NCBI RefSeq assembly: GCF_000340215.1
Contig: NW_006921532.1
Location: forward strand, 5,922,681 to 5,986,680
DNA from: Pseudocercospora fijiensis CIRAD86
Taxonomy: Eukaryota > Ascomycota > Dothideomycetes > Mycosphaerellales > Mycosphaerellaceae
Length of the DNA: 64,000 nucleotides
Reading direction: 5' to 3'
In this document: positions 1 through 11,878 of the stretch, one piece after another
Layout of the letters: every line of letters starts with the position of its first letter
Position numbering within the stretch: the first letter of the stretch is position 1
Notes under the pieces: model-generated
Seen by the model: the letters and a program-made list of their open reading frames with translations, nothing else
What the model was told of the DNA's origin: nothing
The model's database searches: none
Made by a program: the position numbers and the translations under genes

Positions 1-1989
1 TCTTCTCTCTTTTGGATCCAGCTCGAGGCGGGTGCACTTTTATAGCGGTAACTATCCGAGATATCTATAGCAAATAGTACTATCCAGAACGCTTATAGTA
101 AGTCTAATCTAAAACGCTTATAGAAAGTCTTATCTTAAATATATAAAGCAAGTCTAAGTGTAATCCGGAACTGGATACTTATATTAAGTACTATCCGGAT
201 TCCGGAAGGCTTATAGCGAGTAGTACTGTCCGGAACGCTTATAGTAAATACTATCTAAGGTGCCTATAGTAAATAGTATTCGAACTGTTTATAGCGATTA
301 CCCTATAAAACGCCTATAGCGAGTACTCTATAGAATATCTATAGCGTACTGCTGTCTACAACGCCTATACTAAGTTTTATTTAGAACGCGCTATATAGTA
401 ATTCTAATCTAAAACGCTTATAGAAACTCTTATCCGGAATATATAAAGTAAGTCTAAGTCTAATCCGAAACTAAATGCTTTTATTAAGCACTATCCGGAA
501 GGCTTATAGCGAGTAGTACTATCCGGAACGCTTATAGTAAATACTATCTAAAACGCCTATAGTTAAATAGTATTCGCACTATTTATAGCAAGTACCTTAT
601 ATAACGCCTCCTACGAGTACCCTATTAAACGCCTATAGCGAGTACCCTATAGAATATCTATAGCGAGTAGTACTATCCGGAACGCTTATAGTAAATACTA
701 TCGAAAACGCCTATATTCGAACTACCTATAGCGAGTAACCTATATAACCTCTACTACGAGTATCTTATAAAACGCCTATAGTAAGCACTCTATAGAATAT
801 CTATAGCGAGTAGTACTATCCGGAACGTATAGGACCCTATAAAACGCCTATAGCGTACTACTATTTATAGCCTATACTAATTTTTATTTAGAACGCGCTA
901 TATAGTAATTCTAATCCGAAACGCTTATACTAAGTCTTATCCGAAACGCGTATAGTAAGTCTAATTCGGAACGCTAATAGTAAGTACTATTAAGAACGCT
1001 TATAGCAAGTATGTACTAAGTCTTATCCGGAACGCGTATAGTAAGTCTAACTCGGAACGCTAATAGTAAGTACTATTAAGAACGCTTATAGCAAGTAGTA
1101 CTATCTAAAATACTAATAGTAAGCACTATTTAGAATACTTACAGCAAGTTATATCCGAAACGCTTATAGTAAATACTACTAAAAACGCTTATAGCGAGTA
1201 GCAATATTTGAAACGCTTATAGCGGTAACTATCCGAGGTATCTATAGCAAATAGTACTATCCGGAACGCTTATAGTAAACACTATCTAAAACGCCTATAT
1301 TCGAACTACTTATAGCGAGTACCCTATATAACGCCTACTACGAGTACCTTATAAAACGCCTATAGCGAGTACTCTATAGAATACCTATAGCGAGCAGTAC
1401 TACCCGGAACGCGTAGGATAAGCCTTATTTTAAACGCTTAGTATAGTTAGTCCTATATAAACCGGAACGTATATAGCAAGTCTTATCCGAAACTAAATAC
1501 CTATATTAAGTACTATCCGGAAGGCTTATAGCGAGTAGTACTATCCGGAACGCTTATAGTAAATACTATCTAAAACGCCTATAGTAAATAGTATTCGAAC
1601 TACCTATAGCGAGTACCCTATATAACGCCTACTACGAGTATCCTATAGGACGCCTATAGCGAGTACTCTATAGAATATCTATAATACTAAGAATAAGTCT
1701 AATTTAGAACGCTTATAATACTAAGTACTATTCGGAACGTATATAGTAAGTCTAATCCGGAGCGCTAATAGTTAGTACTACTATCTATAACGCTTATACT
1801 AAGTTTTATTTAAAACGCGCTGTATAGTAATTCTAATCTAAACGCTTATACTAAGTCTTATCCGGAACGCGTATAGTAAGTCTAACTCGGAACGCTAATA
1901 GTAAGTACTATTAAGAACGCTTATAGTAAGTAGTACTATCTAAAATACCTATAATAAGTACTATTTAGAACACTTATAGTAAGCTATAT

Positions 1990-2655
1990 CCAATACGCTT
2001 AGCCTTTCGAGTATACCGCCTCGAGTAAATATCCCCGGATTAGGCGTAAACGACTATATAGCCTCGAGTAAATACTACCGGATCGGGCGTAAAAGATATA
2101 TATAGTATCGGAAATACTACTATTATAGCGGCGAAGCCTTACGATACATACTACGACTACTATGTCCTCCGAACCGGTCGCGAACTAAGGAGTTTTAACG
2201 TTCCTCGGATATAGCTAATTAGAGGCGGCTTTTAGATCGTTTTAAGCCGTACTAAGCCTAAAGTAGACCTACGGTTTGTTAAGTTATTATTATATTAGAG
2301 ATAGCGTAACCGCGTAATACCGCCGCAAGCAAATACCGCCGGATTAGGCCTAAAAGTTAGATATACCCTTCCGGAATACTACTATCGCGGCGGCAACGCG
2401 TTATAATATAGACTCCGCGCAATACCGCCGCGAGCAAACACTGCCGGATAAGGTGTATACGACGAAGACGCCCTTTTCGAGACTACTATCGAAGTTATAG
2501 CTCGTCGCGGTATATACTGCGACGTCTACGCCCTTCCGGATCGTAGAGGTATTAACGTTCCTCGCGTCTACTAATTAGAGGCCGCGGTTGGCCCATTTTA
2601 AGCCGCACTAAGCCTAAAGGGGCCCCAACTTTTGTTGAGTTGTTATATTTTAGAT
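1990..2655. repeat. GC-richer repeat block, copies 1a and 1b
   Basis: Two adjacent diverged copies (about 1990-2290 and 2310-2655) of a block that opens with a motif like TACCGCCTCGAGCAAATACC, continues with GGATTAGGCGTAAACGA, and ends with AAGCCGCACTAAGCCTAAAG, then a GGGGCCCC palindrome and CAACTTTTGTTGAGTTG. Copy 1a is more AT-rich, with TA where the copy at 7475-7765 has CA, TG or CG, which indicates stronger RIP decay. The blocks interrupt the short-unit array and may be the tail or terminus of a mobile element. Confidence 0.7.
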
Positions 2656-5600
2656 AATACTAAAAAGTAATATTAATCCGGAACGCGTTATAGATATTAG
2701 AAAGCACTATTTAGAAACGCTTATAGCGAGCACTATTAGGAACGCTTATAGCAAGATAGTCTTAAATATCTATAGTAACTACTTCCGGAATATGCCTATA
2801 GTAATTACTATCCGGAATACCTATAGCGAGTACTATTCGAAATATCTATAGTAAGTAGTTCTTTCCGAGTTAGAACGCTTATAGTAAGTACTACCTATAA
2901 GGCGTATAGTAAGTACTACCTATAAGGCGGATACTAAGTCTAATCTAAAACGCCTATAGTAATTTTAATCTAAAACACTTATAGGGATTCTTATTTAGAA
3001 CGCTTATAATACTAAGTACTATTCGGAACGCTAATAGTTAGTACTACTATCTATAACGCCTATACTACTACTATCTATAACGCCTATACTAAGTTTTATT
3101 TAGAAGGCGCTATATAGTAATTCTAATCCGAAACGCTTATACTAAGTCTTATCCGGAACGCGTACAGTAAGTACCATCCGGAACGCGTATGGTGGGTCTA
3201 ATTCGGAACGGTAATAGTAAGTACTATTACGAACGCTTATAGTAAGTAGTACTTTCTAAAATACCTATAGTAAGTACTATTTAGAATACTTATAGCAAGT
3301 TATATCCGAAACGCTTATAGTAAATACTACTAAAAACGCCTATAGCGAGTAGTAATATTCGAAACGCCTATAGCGGTAACTATCTAAGATATCTATAGCG
3401 AGTAGTACTATCCGGAACGCGTAGAACAAGCCTTATTTTAAACGCTTAGAATAGTTAGTTCTATATAAACCGGAACGCGTATAGCAAGTCTAATCCGAAA
3501 CGCTTATAGGTATTCGAACTGCTTATAGCGAGCGCTAAGTACCCTATATAACGCCTACTACGAGTACCTTATAAAACGCCTATAGCGAGTACTCTATAGA
3601 ATACCTATAGCGAGTAGTACTATCCGGAACGCGTAGGATAAGCCTTATTTTAAACGCTTAGTATAGTTAGTCCTATATAGGCCGGAACGCGTATAGCAAG
3701 TCTAATTTAAAACGCTTATAGAAAGTCTTATCCGGAATATATATAGTAAGTCTAAGTGTAATCCGAAACTAAATACTTATATTAGGTACTACCCGGAAGG
3801 CCTAAAGCGAGTAGTACTATCCGGAACGCTTATAGCAAATACTATCTAAAACGCCTATAGCTAAATAGTATTCGAACTATTTATAGCAAGTACCCTATAT
3901 AACGCCTACTACGAGTGCCCTAAAAAACGCCTATAGCGAGCCGGAATGCGCTAATAGTAATTGCTATCCGGAATACCTATAGCGAGTACTATTCGAAATA
4001 TCTATAGTAAGTAGTTCTTTCCGAGTCGGAACACTTATAGCAAGTACTGCCTATAAGGCGTATAGTAAGTCTAATTCAAAACGCTTATAGCAACTTTAAT
4101 CGAAAACAACTATAGGAATTCTAATTTGGAACGCTTATAATACTAAGTACTATTCGGAACGCGTATAGTAAGTCTAATCCGGAGCGCTAACAGTTAGTAC
4201 TACTATCTATAACGCCTATACTAAGTTTTATTTAGAACGCGCTATATAGTAACTCTAATACGGATCGCCTATACTAAGTCTTATCCGAAACGCGTATAGT
4301 AAGTACTATCCGAAACGCGTATAGTAAGTCTAATATAGAACGCTAATAGTAAGTACTACTAAGAACGCCTATAGCAAGTAGTACTTTCTAAGATACCTAT
4401 AGTAAGTACTATTTAGAATACTTATAGCAAGTTATATCTGAAACGCCTATAGTAAATGCTACTAAAAACGCTTATAGCGAGTAGTATTATTCGAAACGCT
4501 TATAGCGGTAACTATCCGAGATATCTATAGCGAGTAGCACTATCCGGAACGCCTATAGCAAATACTATCTAAAACGCCTATAGGCTATAGTAAATAGCAT
4601 TAGAACTACTTTTAGCGGACACCCTATATAACGCCTACTACGAGTACCTTATAAAACGCCTATAGCGAGCACTCTATAGAACACCTATAGCGAGTAGTAC
4701 TATACGGAACGCGTAGGAGTCGGTAGGACAAGCCTTATTTTAAACGCTTAGTATAGTTAGTCCTATATAAACCGGAACGCGTATACTAAGTCTAATCTAA
4801 AACGCTTATAGAAAGTCTTATCCGGAATGTATAAATTAAGTCTAAGTCTAATCCGAAACTAAATACTTATATTAAGCACTATCCGGAAGGCCTATAGGCT
4901 AAGACTATAGCGAGCAGCACTATCCGGAACGCTTATAGTAAGTACTATCTAAAACGCCTATAGTTAAACAGCATTCGAACTATCTATAGCGAGTACCCTA
5001 TATAACGCCTACTCTAAGTACCCTATAGAACGCCTATAGCGAGTACTCTATAGAACATCTATAGCGAGCAGTACTATCCGGAACGCGTAGAATAAGCTAA
5101 CTGTTACTAACAACGCCTATAGTAAGGCTAACTTAGAGCACTTATAATAGTAAGTACTATTCGGAACGCGTATAGTAAGTCTAATCCAGAGCGCTAACAG
5201 TTAGCACTACTATCTAAAACGCCTATACTAAGTTCTTCTTAGAACGCGCTATATAGCAATTCTAATCCGAAACGCTTATACTAAGTCTTATCCGGAACGC
5301 GTAGAGTAAGTACTATCCGGAACGTATATAGCAAGTCTAATTCGGAACGCTAATAGTAAGTACTACTAAGAACGCTTAAAGCAAGTAGTACTATCTAAAA
5401 TACCTATAGCAAGTGCTATTTAGAATACCTATAGTAAGTCTAATCCAAAACGCCCGAAACGCCTATAGCAAATACTGCTAAAAACGCTTATAGCGAGTAG
5501 TAATATTCGAAACGCTTATAGCGATAATTATCCGAGATATCTTTAGCGAGTAGTACTTTCCGGAACGCTTATAGTAGATACTATCTAAAACGCCTATAGT

Positions 5601-5739
5601 TACTAAATAGTATTCGAACTACTTATAGCGAGTACTTTATATAACGCCTACTGCGAGTACCTTATAAAACGCCTATAGCGAGTACTCTATAGAATATCTA
5701 TAGCGAGTAGTACTATCCGAAACGCGTAGGCTAAGCCTT

Positions 5740-5992
5740 TCGAGCATACCGCCTCGAGCAAATACCGCCGGATTAGGTATAAACGACCGATATAGCATCG
5801 GAAATAATACTATCGTAGCCTTACGATATATACTACGACTCCTACAATCTCCGAACCGCTTACGAACTATATACTACGACTCCTATAATCTCCGAACCGC
5901 TCGTAAACTAAGAAATTTTAAAGTTCCTCGGCTATAGCTAAGTAGAGTCGGCTTTTAGCTTATTTTAAGCCGTAGTAAGCCTAAAGGGGCCG
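5740..5992. repeat. GC-richer repeat block, copy 2
   Basis: Another copy of the block: it begins AAGCCTTTCGAGCATACCGC, carries GCCGGATTAGG, and ends AAGCCTAAAGGGGCCG. It stops before the CAACTTTTGTTGAGTTG terminus seen in the other copies, so it looks truncated and runs straight back into the short-unit array. An internal segment containing ACTACGACTCCTA is duplicated at about 5848 and 5877. Confidence 0.65.
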
Positions 5993-7474
5993 TAAGTACC
6001 CTATAAAACGCCTATAGCGAGTACTCTATAGAATACCTATAGCGAGTAGTGCTGTCCGGAACGCGTAGGACAAGCTAACTACTATCTATAACGCCTATAG
6101 AAAGTCTAATTTAGAACGTTTATAATAGTAACTTAGTAAGTACTATTCGGAACGCGTATAGCAAGTCTAATCCGGAGCGCTAATAGTTAGTACTACTATC
6201 TGTAACGCTTATGCCAAGTTCTATTTAGAACGCGCTATATAGCAATTCTAATCCGAAACGCCTATACTAAGTCTTATCCGAAACGCGTAGAGTAAGTACT
6301 ATCCGGAACGCGTATAGTAGGTCTAATTTAGAACGGTAATAGTAAGTACTATTACGAACGCTTATAGTAAGTAGTACTTTCTAAAATACCTATAGTAAGT
6401 ACTATTTAGAATACTTATAGCAAGTTATATCCAAAACGCTTATAGTGAATACTACTAAAAACGCCTATAGCGAGTAGTAATATTCGAAACGCCTATAGCG
6501 GTAACTATCTAAGATATCTATAGCGAGTAGTACTATCCGGAACGCGTAGGACAAGCCTTATTTTAAACACTTAGTATAGTTCGTCCTATATAAACCGGAA
6601 CGCGTATAGCAAGTCTAATAATCTAATCCGAAACGCCTACAGAAAGTCTTGTCCGGAATGCATAAAGTAAGTCTAAGTCTAATCCGAAACTAAATACTTA
6701 TACGAAGCACTATCCGGAAGGCCTATAGCGAGTAGTACTATCCGGAACGCTTATAGCAAATACTATCTAAAACGCCTATAGTTAAATAGCATTCGAACTA
6801 TCTATAGCGAGTACCCTGTATAACATTAACGCCTATAGCGAGTACTCTACAGAATATCTATAGCGAGTAGTACTATCCGGAACGCGTAGGATAAGCTAAC
6901 TATTATCTATAACGCCTATAATAGGTCTAATTTAGAACGCTTATAATACTAAGTACTATTTAGAACGCGTATAGTAAGTCTAATAACTCTAATCCGGAGC
7001 GCTAATAGTTAGTACTACTGTCTATAACGCCTATACTAAGTTTCATTTAGAACGCGCTATATAGCAATTCTAATCCGAAACGCTTATACTAAGTCTTATC
7101 CGGAACGCGTATAGTAAGTCTAATTCGGAACGCAAATAGCAAGTACTATTAAGAACGCTTGTAGCAAGTAGTACTGTCTAAAATACCTATAGTAAGTGCT
7201 ATTTAGAATACTTATAGCAAGTCTAATCCGAAACGCTTATAGTAAATACTACTAAAAACGCTTATAGCGAGTAGTAATATTCGAAACGCTTATAGCGGTA
7301 ACTGTCCGAGATAGCTATAGCGAGTAGTCCTATCCGAAACGCTTATAGCAAATACTATCTAAAACGCCTATAGTTAAATAGGATTCGAACTATTTATAGC
7401 GAGTACCTTATCTAACGCCTACTATAAGTACCCTATAAAACGCCTATAGCGAGTAGTACTATCCGGAACGCGTA

Positions 7475-7765
7475 GGATAAGCCTTTCGAGCCTACCGCTC
7501 CGAGCAAATACCGCCGGATTAGGCGCGAACGATACCGCCTCGAGCAAAAAACGCCGCCGGATTAGGCGTAAACGACGGAGACGGCCTCGGAAACACTGCT
7601 ATCGCGGCGCCGGAGCGTTATAGTCGATCCTGCGACTCCTACGCCTTCCGGACCGCGCGAGAATCGAGAAATTTTGAAGTTCCTCGCCGCCGACTAATCA
7701 GAGTCGGCTTTTCGGTCGTTTTGAGCCGCACTAAGCCTAAAGGGGCCCCAACTTTTGTTGAGTTG
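7475..7765. repeat. GC-richer repeat block, copy 3 (best preserved)
   Basis: The least decayed copy. It contains TACCGCCTCGAGCAAA, GCCGGATTAGGCGTAAACGA and the terminus AAGCCTAAAGGGGCCCCAAC followed by TTTTGTTGAGTTG. It marks the inner edge of the repeat domain; unique sequence begins at about 7766. Its higher GC compared with copies 1a and 2 gives a within-window gradient of RIP damage and makes it the best template for recognising the parental element. Confidence 0.7.
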
Positions 7766-8047
7766 TCATATTATTGATTTTCCACCCGACAGGGCAGTAG
7801 CTAGACAGTCCTTATTTCAAGCTTTTAGCGGTATAGCTACGAAAACTATCGATTTAACTATATTGCGCCCGAAGAACGTGCTCGTCGACTGGTGCAGAAA
7901 TGGCTGGGGGCTATTTATTAGTACGACCATACAGTCTCTGTCAGGGAAGTGTCAACCCAACGGGGACTAAAGAGAATCGAATCTCATTTGGTAGTGCTGT
8001 ATCGCTTACTTCCCTTCACTAGAGGCAGTCTCCCACACTCTTGGTCC

Positions 8048-10264
8048 TCACAGGTACTCATCATCCCACATATTTCCAACATCGTCTACAGCCTGCTTGG
8101 CGCTATTAACAATCCTCCTAGTCGCAGACGCCGTGGCTTTAGCAGCAGCTCCAATCCAATCCTTCCCTCCCATTACTCGCGTGGTATGCGAGGTGGTCAC
8201 TCTCGAAGGCGGTCTTCGCCACTGCCCGTCTGGTCTCGCCGTAGTCCCAAAAATGGCTCTCCAACACCAAACAAAAATATCCCAAACAGGTTTCCAAACG
8301 GGTGCCAAAGGTCGTAAAATCAGAGTGGGTATCACAAACGGAAAAAATGTGTCGTAACGATAAGCGAAATAATTCGATGCCATGGACTCCAGCACGAACC
8401 AGATCCACCAGATTACGAGGGTCCAGCCGAGCCATGTGAGTTGTAAGCTTTGTTGTTTTGGTCCGGACCACGTGTAGAAATTTTCTCGAAATTCCACCCA
8501 CAACCCGCGCCACACTGAGGTGTACGAGCCGCCGCAGTGCGCGCAGATTGTGCGACCGTTGTGATCAGTGTATGGCGGTAAAGTGCTTGCCCAAGCCTCG
8601 TAGTCGCTGTCGTGCGGGCCAGGGATTCGATCCGGGCCAGGATCGCCTTCCGACGCTGCTTCAATACGGTTTTCGATTCGTCGCAGACCACGATTCGCAT
8701 CCCTAATAGTTGATCGTGTCGAGCGAAGTCGTTTGTTGAGATTCTCTAGCGCAAGGTCTTCCTGCCTTCGGTCTTTTTCGGCTTGTGTGAGACCTGCGCT
8801 GGTTTCATTGCCTCCAGGTGGAGGATTCGACGTTGCATTGGTATCAAAATTCAAAGTAGAATTGGTAGCGTCCGGTGGATGTACTATGTCCTCCAAGGAT
8901 GCAAGTGTGTTCTCGCCTAGAAGAGGGTCGCCCTTTTCCTTCGCGTCTTGGACTACTGCTTCGAGAGCTGACTTTGGGTGGTTCGGTTCGCTAAATATCC
9001 TTCTTGGGTCTTTTGGGGGTTTTTTGAGGTAGGACTTTGCCGGAGTGTCAAGCCCATCGGGTTCGTTATTCTTCTTGGCATGCCCATCGATGCGCACACG
9101 CCGAGAGTCTGTTTGGGCTTCTGATGATTTGTCGCCATCGTCTTTGGATGTGTTTGGAAAACTGCCACTGGCTCGACGCTCGTCATCCTTATCTCTGGCA
9201 GGGCTCGGTGACATGCTCGATACGCGAGCCAGCTTACGCAGCAGAGCGAGACTATCGTTCCGTCCGTGCTGACTTCTCCGCGCTGGTCTCGATTTCTGTT
9301 CTGCTGGCTTCGAGATGTCCACATCATCGGGCTCATTCTCCTTATCGCTGAGGTTGCTTCGTCTTCGTCCCACGATCCTAGCCTGGTCACCAGACGGAGC
9401 ACTTCCTGGCCTTGAATCCTCTGTGGCCCTTCTAGCAAGAGTCTCCAATGACCTCTTGGTCACCGCTCGTTTCTCGACGACCTCGATCTCCCTCTGCATC
9501 AACATATCAATCTTTCGATTCCGATGATTTACTGCAGGTGTCGATACCAGCAAAGATGCATCATTAAACTCGATATCTTCCGAGTCTAGAGCAGGCTGTA
9601 ATGTGGTATTCATGTGATGTAGCGATGAAGGTGAGGACATTTGCCTTCGCCTGCGCATTGATGGTGGAGTATTTTCAAGTGAAGCCACGACGCCGCCAGG
9701 ACTCAGCAGAGGATTGTCGTCGCCAGTATACAACGTTCTATGAGGAAAGATGGAATCGTCGTCCGCTCTTAGTGGCTGTATATCCAACTCTTCGTCCGCA
9801 TCAAGCTTCCTAGGCCAGTCCGTACGTCGCTTAGCTCTTCTTCCCCATTCTCGCGGGACGTTCAAAGGCGGGTCTGATTTGTTGCTTCCAGCGCTCGCGG
9901 CTCGCTGATGACCCGATTCTTCTGCAGTACTTGCAATTGTCTCTACAGGTATCGTTGTTCGGGGTCGAGGCTTAGCTCTCCAGAAAGGCCGGTTCTCTTG
10001 CCTTGCACGCTGTGCTTCTCGCTGATTCTCGAGAATGCGCCGGCCGAGGTCGTCGGTCTCATTTTCGTTCAATGCACTCAGGTTTGATAGGTCTGAGCCG
10101 GAGCCAGAAGCAGATCCCATTGCTGTATCTTCGTCATGCACTCGAACCTTATCCATGGTTCCAGTGTCGCAAGAGGCGCGTGCGGATGCGTGGTGACGTT
10201 CCGGGACGCGATTCTGTGTTTTGGGCTGATTTTGCAGCGCAGAAAGGCTGTAGTAAGATGGCAA
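8048..10264 (-). CDS. Large disordered protein with C-terminal membrane segments, function unknown
   Basis: A single open frame of 738 residues; a second Met at residue 37 (10156) is an alternative start. The first ~500 residues are low-complexity and charged, with an Arg-rich patch near residues 80-100 and a K/R/E helix near 265-285. Around residue 600 there is a CAHC (CxxC) pair, followed by two hydrophobic Trp-rich stretches around residues 635-680 and then a short basic, Ala-rich tail ending in DDEYL. The layout suits a membrane-anchored protein, perhaps of the nuclear envelope or ER, with a long cytosolic or nucleoplasmic domain. I do not recognise the family and claim no function. It is divergent from ARPC5 with 315 bp between start codons. 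It is the first gene after the RIP array and shows no RIP decay itself. Confidence 0.75.
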   Translation of the reverse strand: MPSYYSLSALQNQPKTQNRVPERHHASARASCDTGTMDKVRVHDEDTAMGSASGSGSDLSNLSALNENETDDLGRRILENQREAQRARQENRPFWRAKPRPRTTIPVETIASTAEESGHQRAASAGSNKSDPPLNVPREWGRRAKRRTDWPRKLDADEELDIQPLRADDDSIFPHRTLYTGDDNPLLSPGGVVASLENTPPSMRRRRQMSSPSSLHHMNTTLQPALDSEDIEFNDASLLVSTPAVNHRNRKIDMLMQREIEVVEKRAVTKRSLETLARRATEDSRPGSAPSGDQARIVGRRRSNLSDKENEPDDVDISKPAEQKSRPARRSQHGRNDSLALLRKLARVSSMSPSPARDKDDERRASGSFPNTSKDDGDKSSEAQTDSRRVRIDGHAKKNNEPDGLDTPAKSYLKKPPKDPRRIFSEPNHPKSALEAVVQDAKEKGDPLLGENTLASLEDIVHPPDATNSTLNFDTNATSNPPPGGNETSAGLTQAEKDRRQEDLALENLNKRLRSTRSTIRDANRGLRRIENRIEAASEGDPGPDRIPGPHDSDYEAWASTLPPYTDHNGRTICAHCGGSYTSVWRGLWVEFRENFYTWSGPKQQSLQLTWLGWTLVIWWIWFVLESMASNYFAYRYDTFFPFVIPTLILRPLAPVWKPVWDIFVWCWRAIFGTTARPDGQWRRPPSRVTTSHTTRVMGGKDWIGAAAKATASATRRIVNSAKQAVDDVGNMWDDEYL

Positions 10265-10579
10265 GCGGGTTCTGAGTGCTCATAGCGTCCAAGATGTCAC
10301 ATGCGATCAGTGCAGGTGAATATTCAGGATGATGAAGGCATCGCTGAGCGGTCATTCACCTCGATCGCGTCTCGCGAAGCTTGATCCCTGCAACGAATCG
10401 GCAGCTTGCGAGATCCATGCTTCCGCCAAGCCATATCCGCGCCAGCAGCCAGTGCCAGCCACCCCACATCATCGTCAGGCAATTGCATTGCGTTTATTCA
10501 AACAACAATTTCTGGAAGGCTTCAACGACGCTACGACCGAATACATAGCCATACGTGCCTCGTCAAATATTGCGACATC

Positions 10580-11224
10580 ATGGCTCAGATCAACTGGCGA
10601 ACGATCGATATCGATGCCTTAGACCCCGAATCTTCCGCCAACTTTGACCTCACAACGCTCACTCCAGCAGTGCAGCCTATCTCGACCGCAGACGTGCAGA
10701 CTTTGGCTGGACAGATACGGCAGCTCCTACGTGGAGGCAACGCTGAAGGAGCTCTAAGAGGAGCTCTGGAGAACCCACCATATGGAGCAGACGAGCAAGG
10801 AAAGGTAGGTCTAGGCAGCATTTCCGAAAAGCTGGCAGAGCAAAGAAGCGTATTCTGAGAAAACTTGCAGCAATTACACCTCGCCACAGTCACCGAGATC
10901 CTGCAATCAATACGGCAAGCAGAGATGACACCTATGCTCCAGCGAATGTATCAGTCGGAAGGCGGCAGTGAAGCCTGCGACACTCTGATGAAGTACTTGT
11001 ACAAGGGAATGGCGCAAAATGCACCAGCGACGCACAGCGGAACACCGACGAGGAATATCACACCACAAGCGACCGGCTTTTCACAGATCGGTGGCAGGAA
11101 CTTTGGTGGAGGAGAGGGCGGAGGACAGGCTATGAGCGTGTTGCTTAGCTGGCATGAGAAGCTTGTGGAGACGGCTGGTCCAGGAAGCATAGTTCGTGTC
11201 ATGTCTGACAGGAGGACTGTATGA
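10580..11224 (+). CDS. ARPC5: Actin-related protein 2/3 complex subunit 5 (p16-Arc)
   Basis: Two exons, 10580-10804 and 10871-11224. The intron runs from GTAGGT to TTGCAG and joins in phase 0 after EQGK. The spliced protein of 192 residues begins MAQINWRTIDID and contains the family blocks ADVQTLAGQIRQLLRGGNAE near residue 40, a helical segment ending in LMKYLYKGMA, and the C-terminus LSWHEKLVETAGPGSIVRVM followed by SDRRTV, diagnostic for ARPC5. It belongs to the seven-subunit Arp2/3 complex that nucleates branched actin for endocytic patches. A Gly-rich linker (GGRNFGGGEGGG) lies between the helical core and the C-terminal helix. The first in-frame ATG of the conserved N-terminus was chosen. 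It shares a short divergent promoter with the gene on its left. Confidence 0.95.
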
Positions 11225-11878
11225 GCAGGAAACACACAACGAAATTGCGAGAAAGGGAAGCGAGTGCGGCCAAAGAGCACTTCCTGCAATGCACCGGTTG
11301 TGGCTCAATACCGGTCGCAGCTTTGCCACAGCGCCCGAGAATGCTGTGAAACTGCCCCTCTTACCCTTACTGTCTCTGTCTCCCTCTCTTAAGTGGGTCT
11401 AGATTTATGCTTACTCAGCTAGGATTCTACTCTGCATAGGTCAGTGTAGAAGTCATTATGATTGTGATGATGTGATTAGTCAATCACAATCAGTTGTGAG
11501 CTACTTCGCGTCTGACGGCATCTCTCCAGTATCTGGCAACAACATGGCTCGAAAAAGTCCGGACCGAAGATCTTATTCTCAACTTCCGACTGCATGTGAG
11601 CGGAGAACATCACTCGTGCAATCCTCTCAGATGATCTTGACGGCACTGCAGTCAAGCCAGGATGTAGCCTCGGCCTAGCATCATTGCTGCTACGCTACAC
11701 AAAGACGAAAATGCATAAATGCGAGATATTTGCCAAGGATAGCATGAGACATGCAGCCACTTGTGCATTTTTGTGCATCTGAGACACTCTGGACACCGAT
11801 GGCGAATATAGCCATGCTCTCTGCGACGAGCAGCAGCATCATCATCATCATCATCATCATTTCACTACTCTTGTCGGC
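11225..11878. other. Intergenic with (CAT)8 microsatellite
   Basis: 3' flank of ARPC5 and 5' flank of the next ORF. No supported gene. A perfect (CAT)8 run lies at 11837-11860, 18 nt before the next ATG, so it would fall in the 5' leader of that gene. Confidence 0.6.

Larger units (their letters stand above)
45..7765. repeat. RIP-mutated degenerate tandem array
   Basis: The stretch is built of degenerate units of about 25 bp, each close to AACGCYTATAGYRAGTAYTA followed by TCCGG. These are arranged in higher-order cassettes that recur, for example near 530-690, 1550-1690, 3830-3950, 4930-5110, 6740-6890 and 7340-7480. CA and TG dinucleotides are almost absent while TA is extremely frequent and CG survives. 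That is the expected result of repeat-induced point mutation of CpA to TpA on both strands. No credible reading frame exists here. The array starts near the window edge, so its real length is unknown. A subtelomeric or centromere-adjacent origin is possible but not shown. Confidence 0.9.

Noticed and set aside
45..7765. Regularly spaced similar units resembling a CRISPR array
   Set aside because: Units are degenerate, adjoin without unique spacers, and show RIP-type mutation; the surrounding genes are fungal.
8625..8645. GGATTCGATCC resembling a tRNA B box
   Set aside because: It lies inside the coding frame of the 738-residue protein and no acceptor stem or A box is positioned around it.
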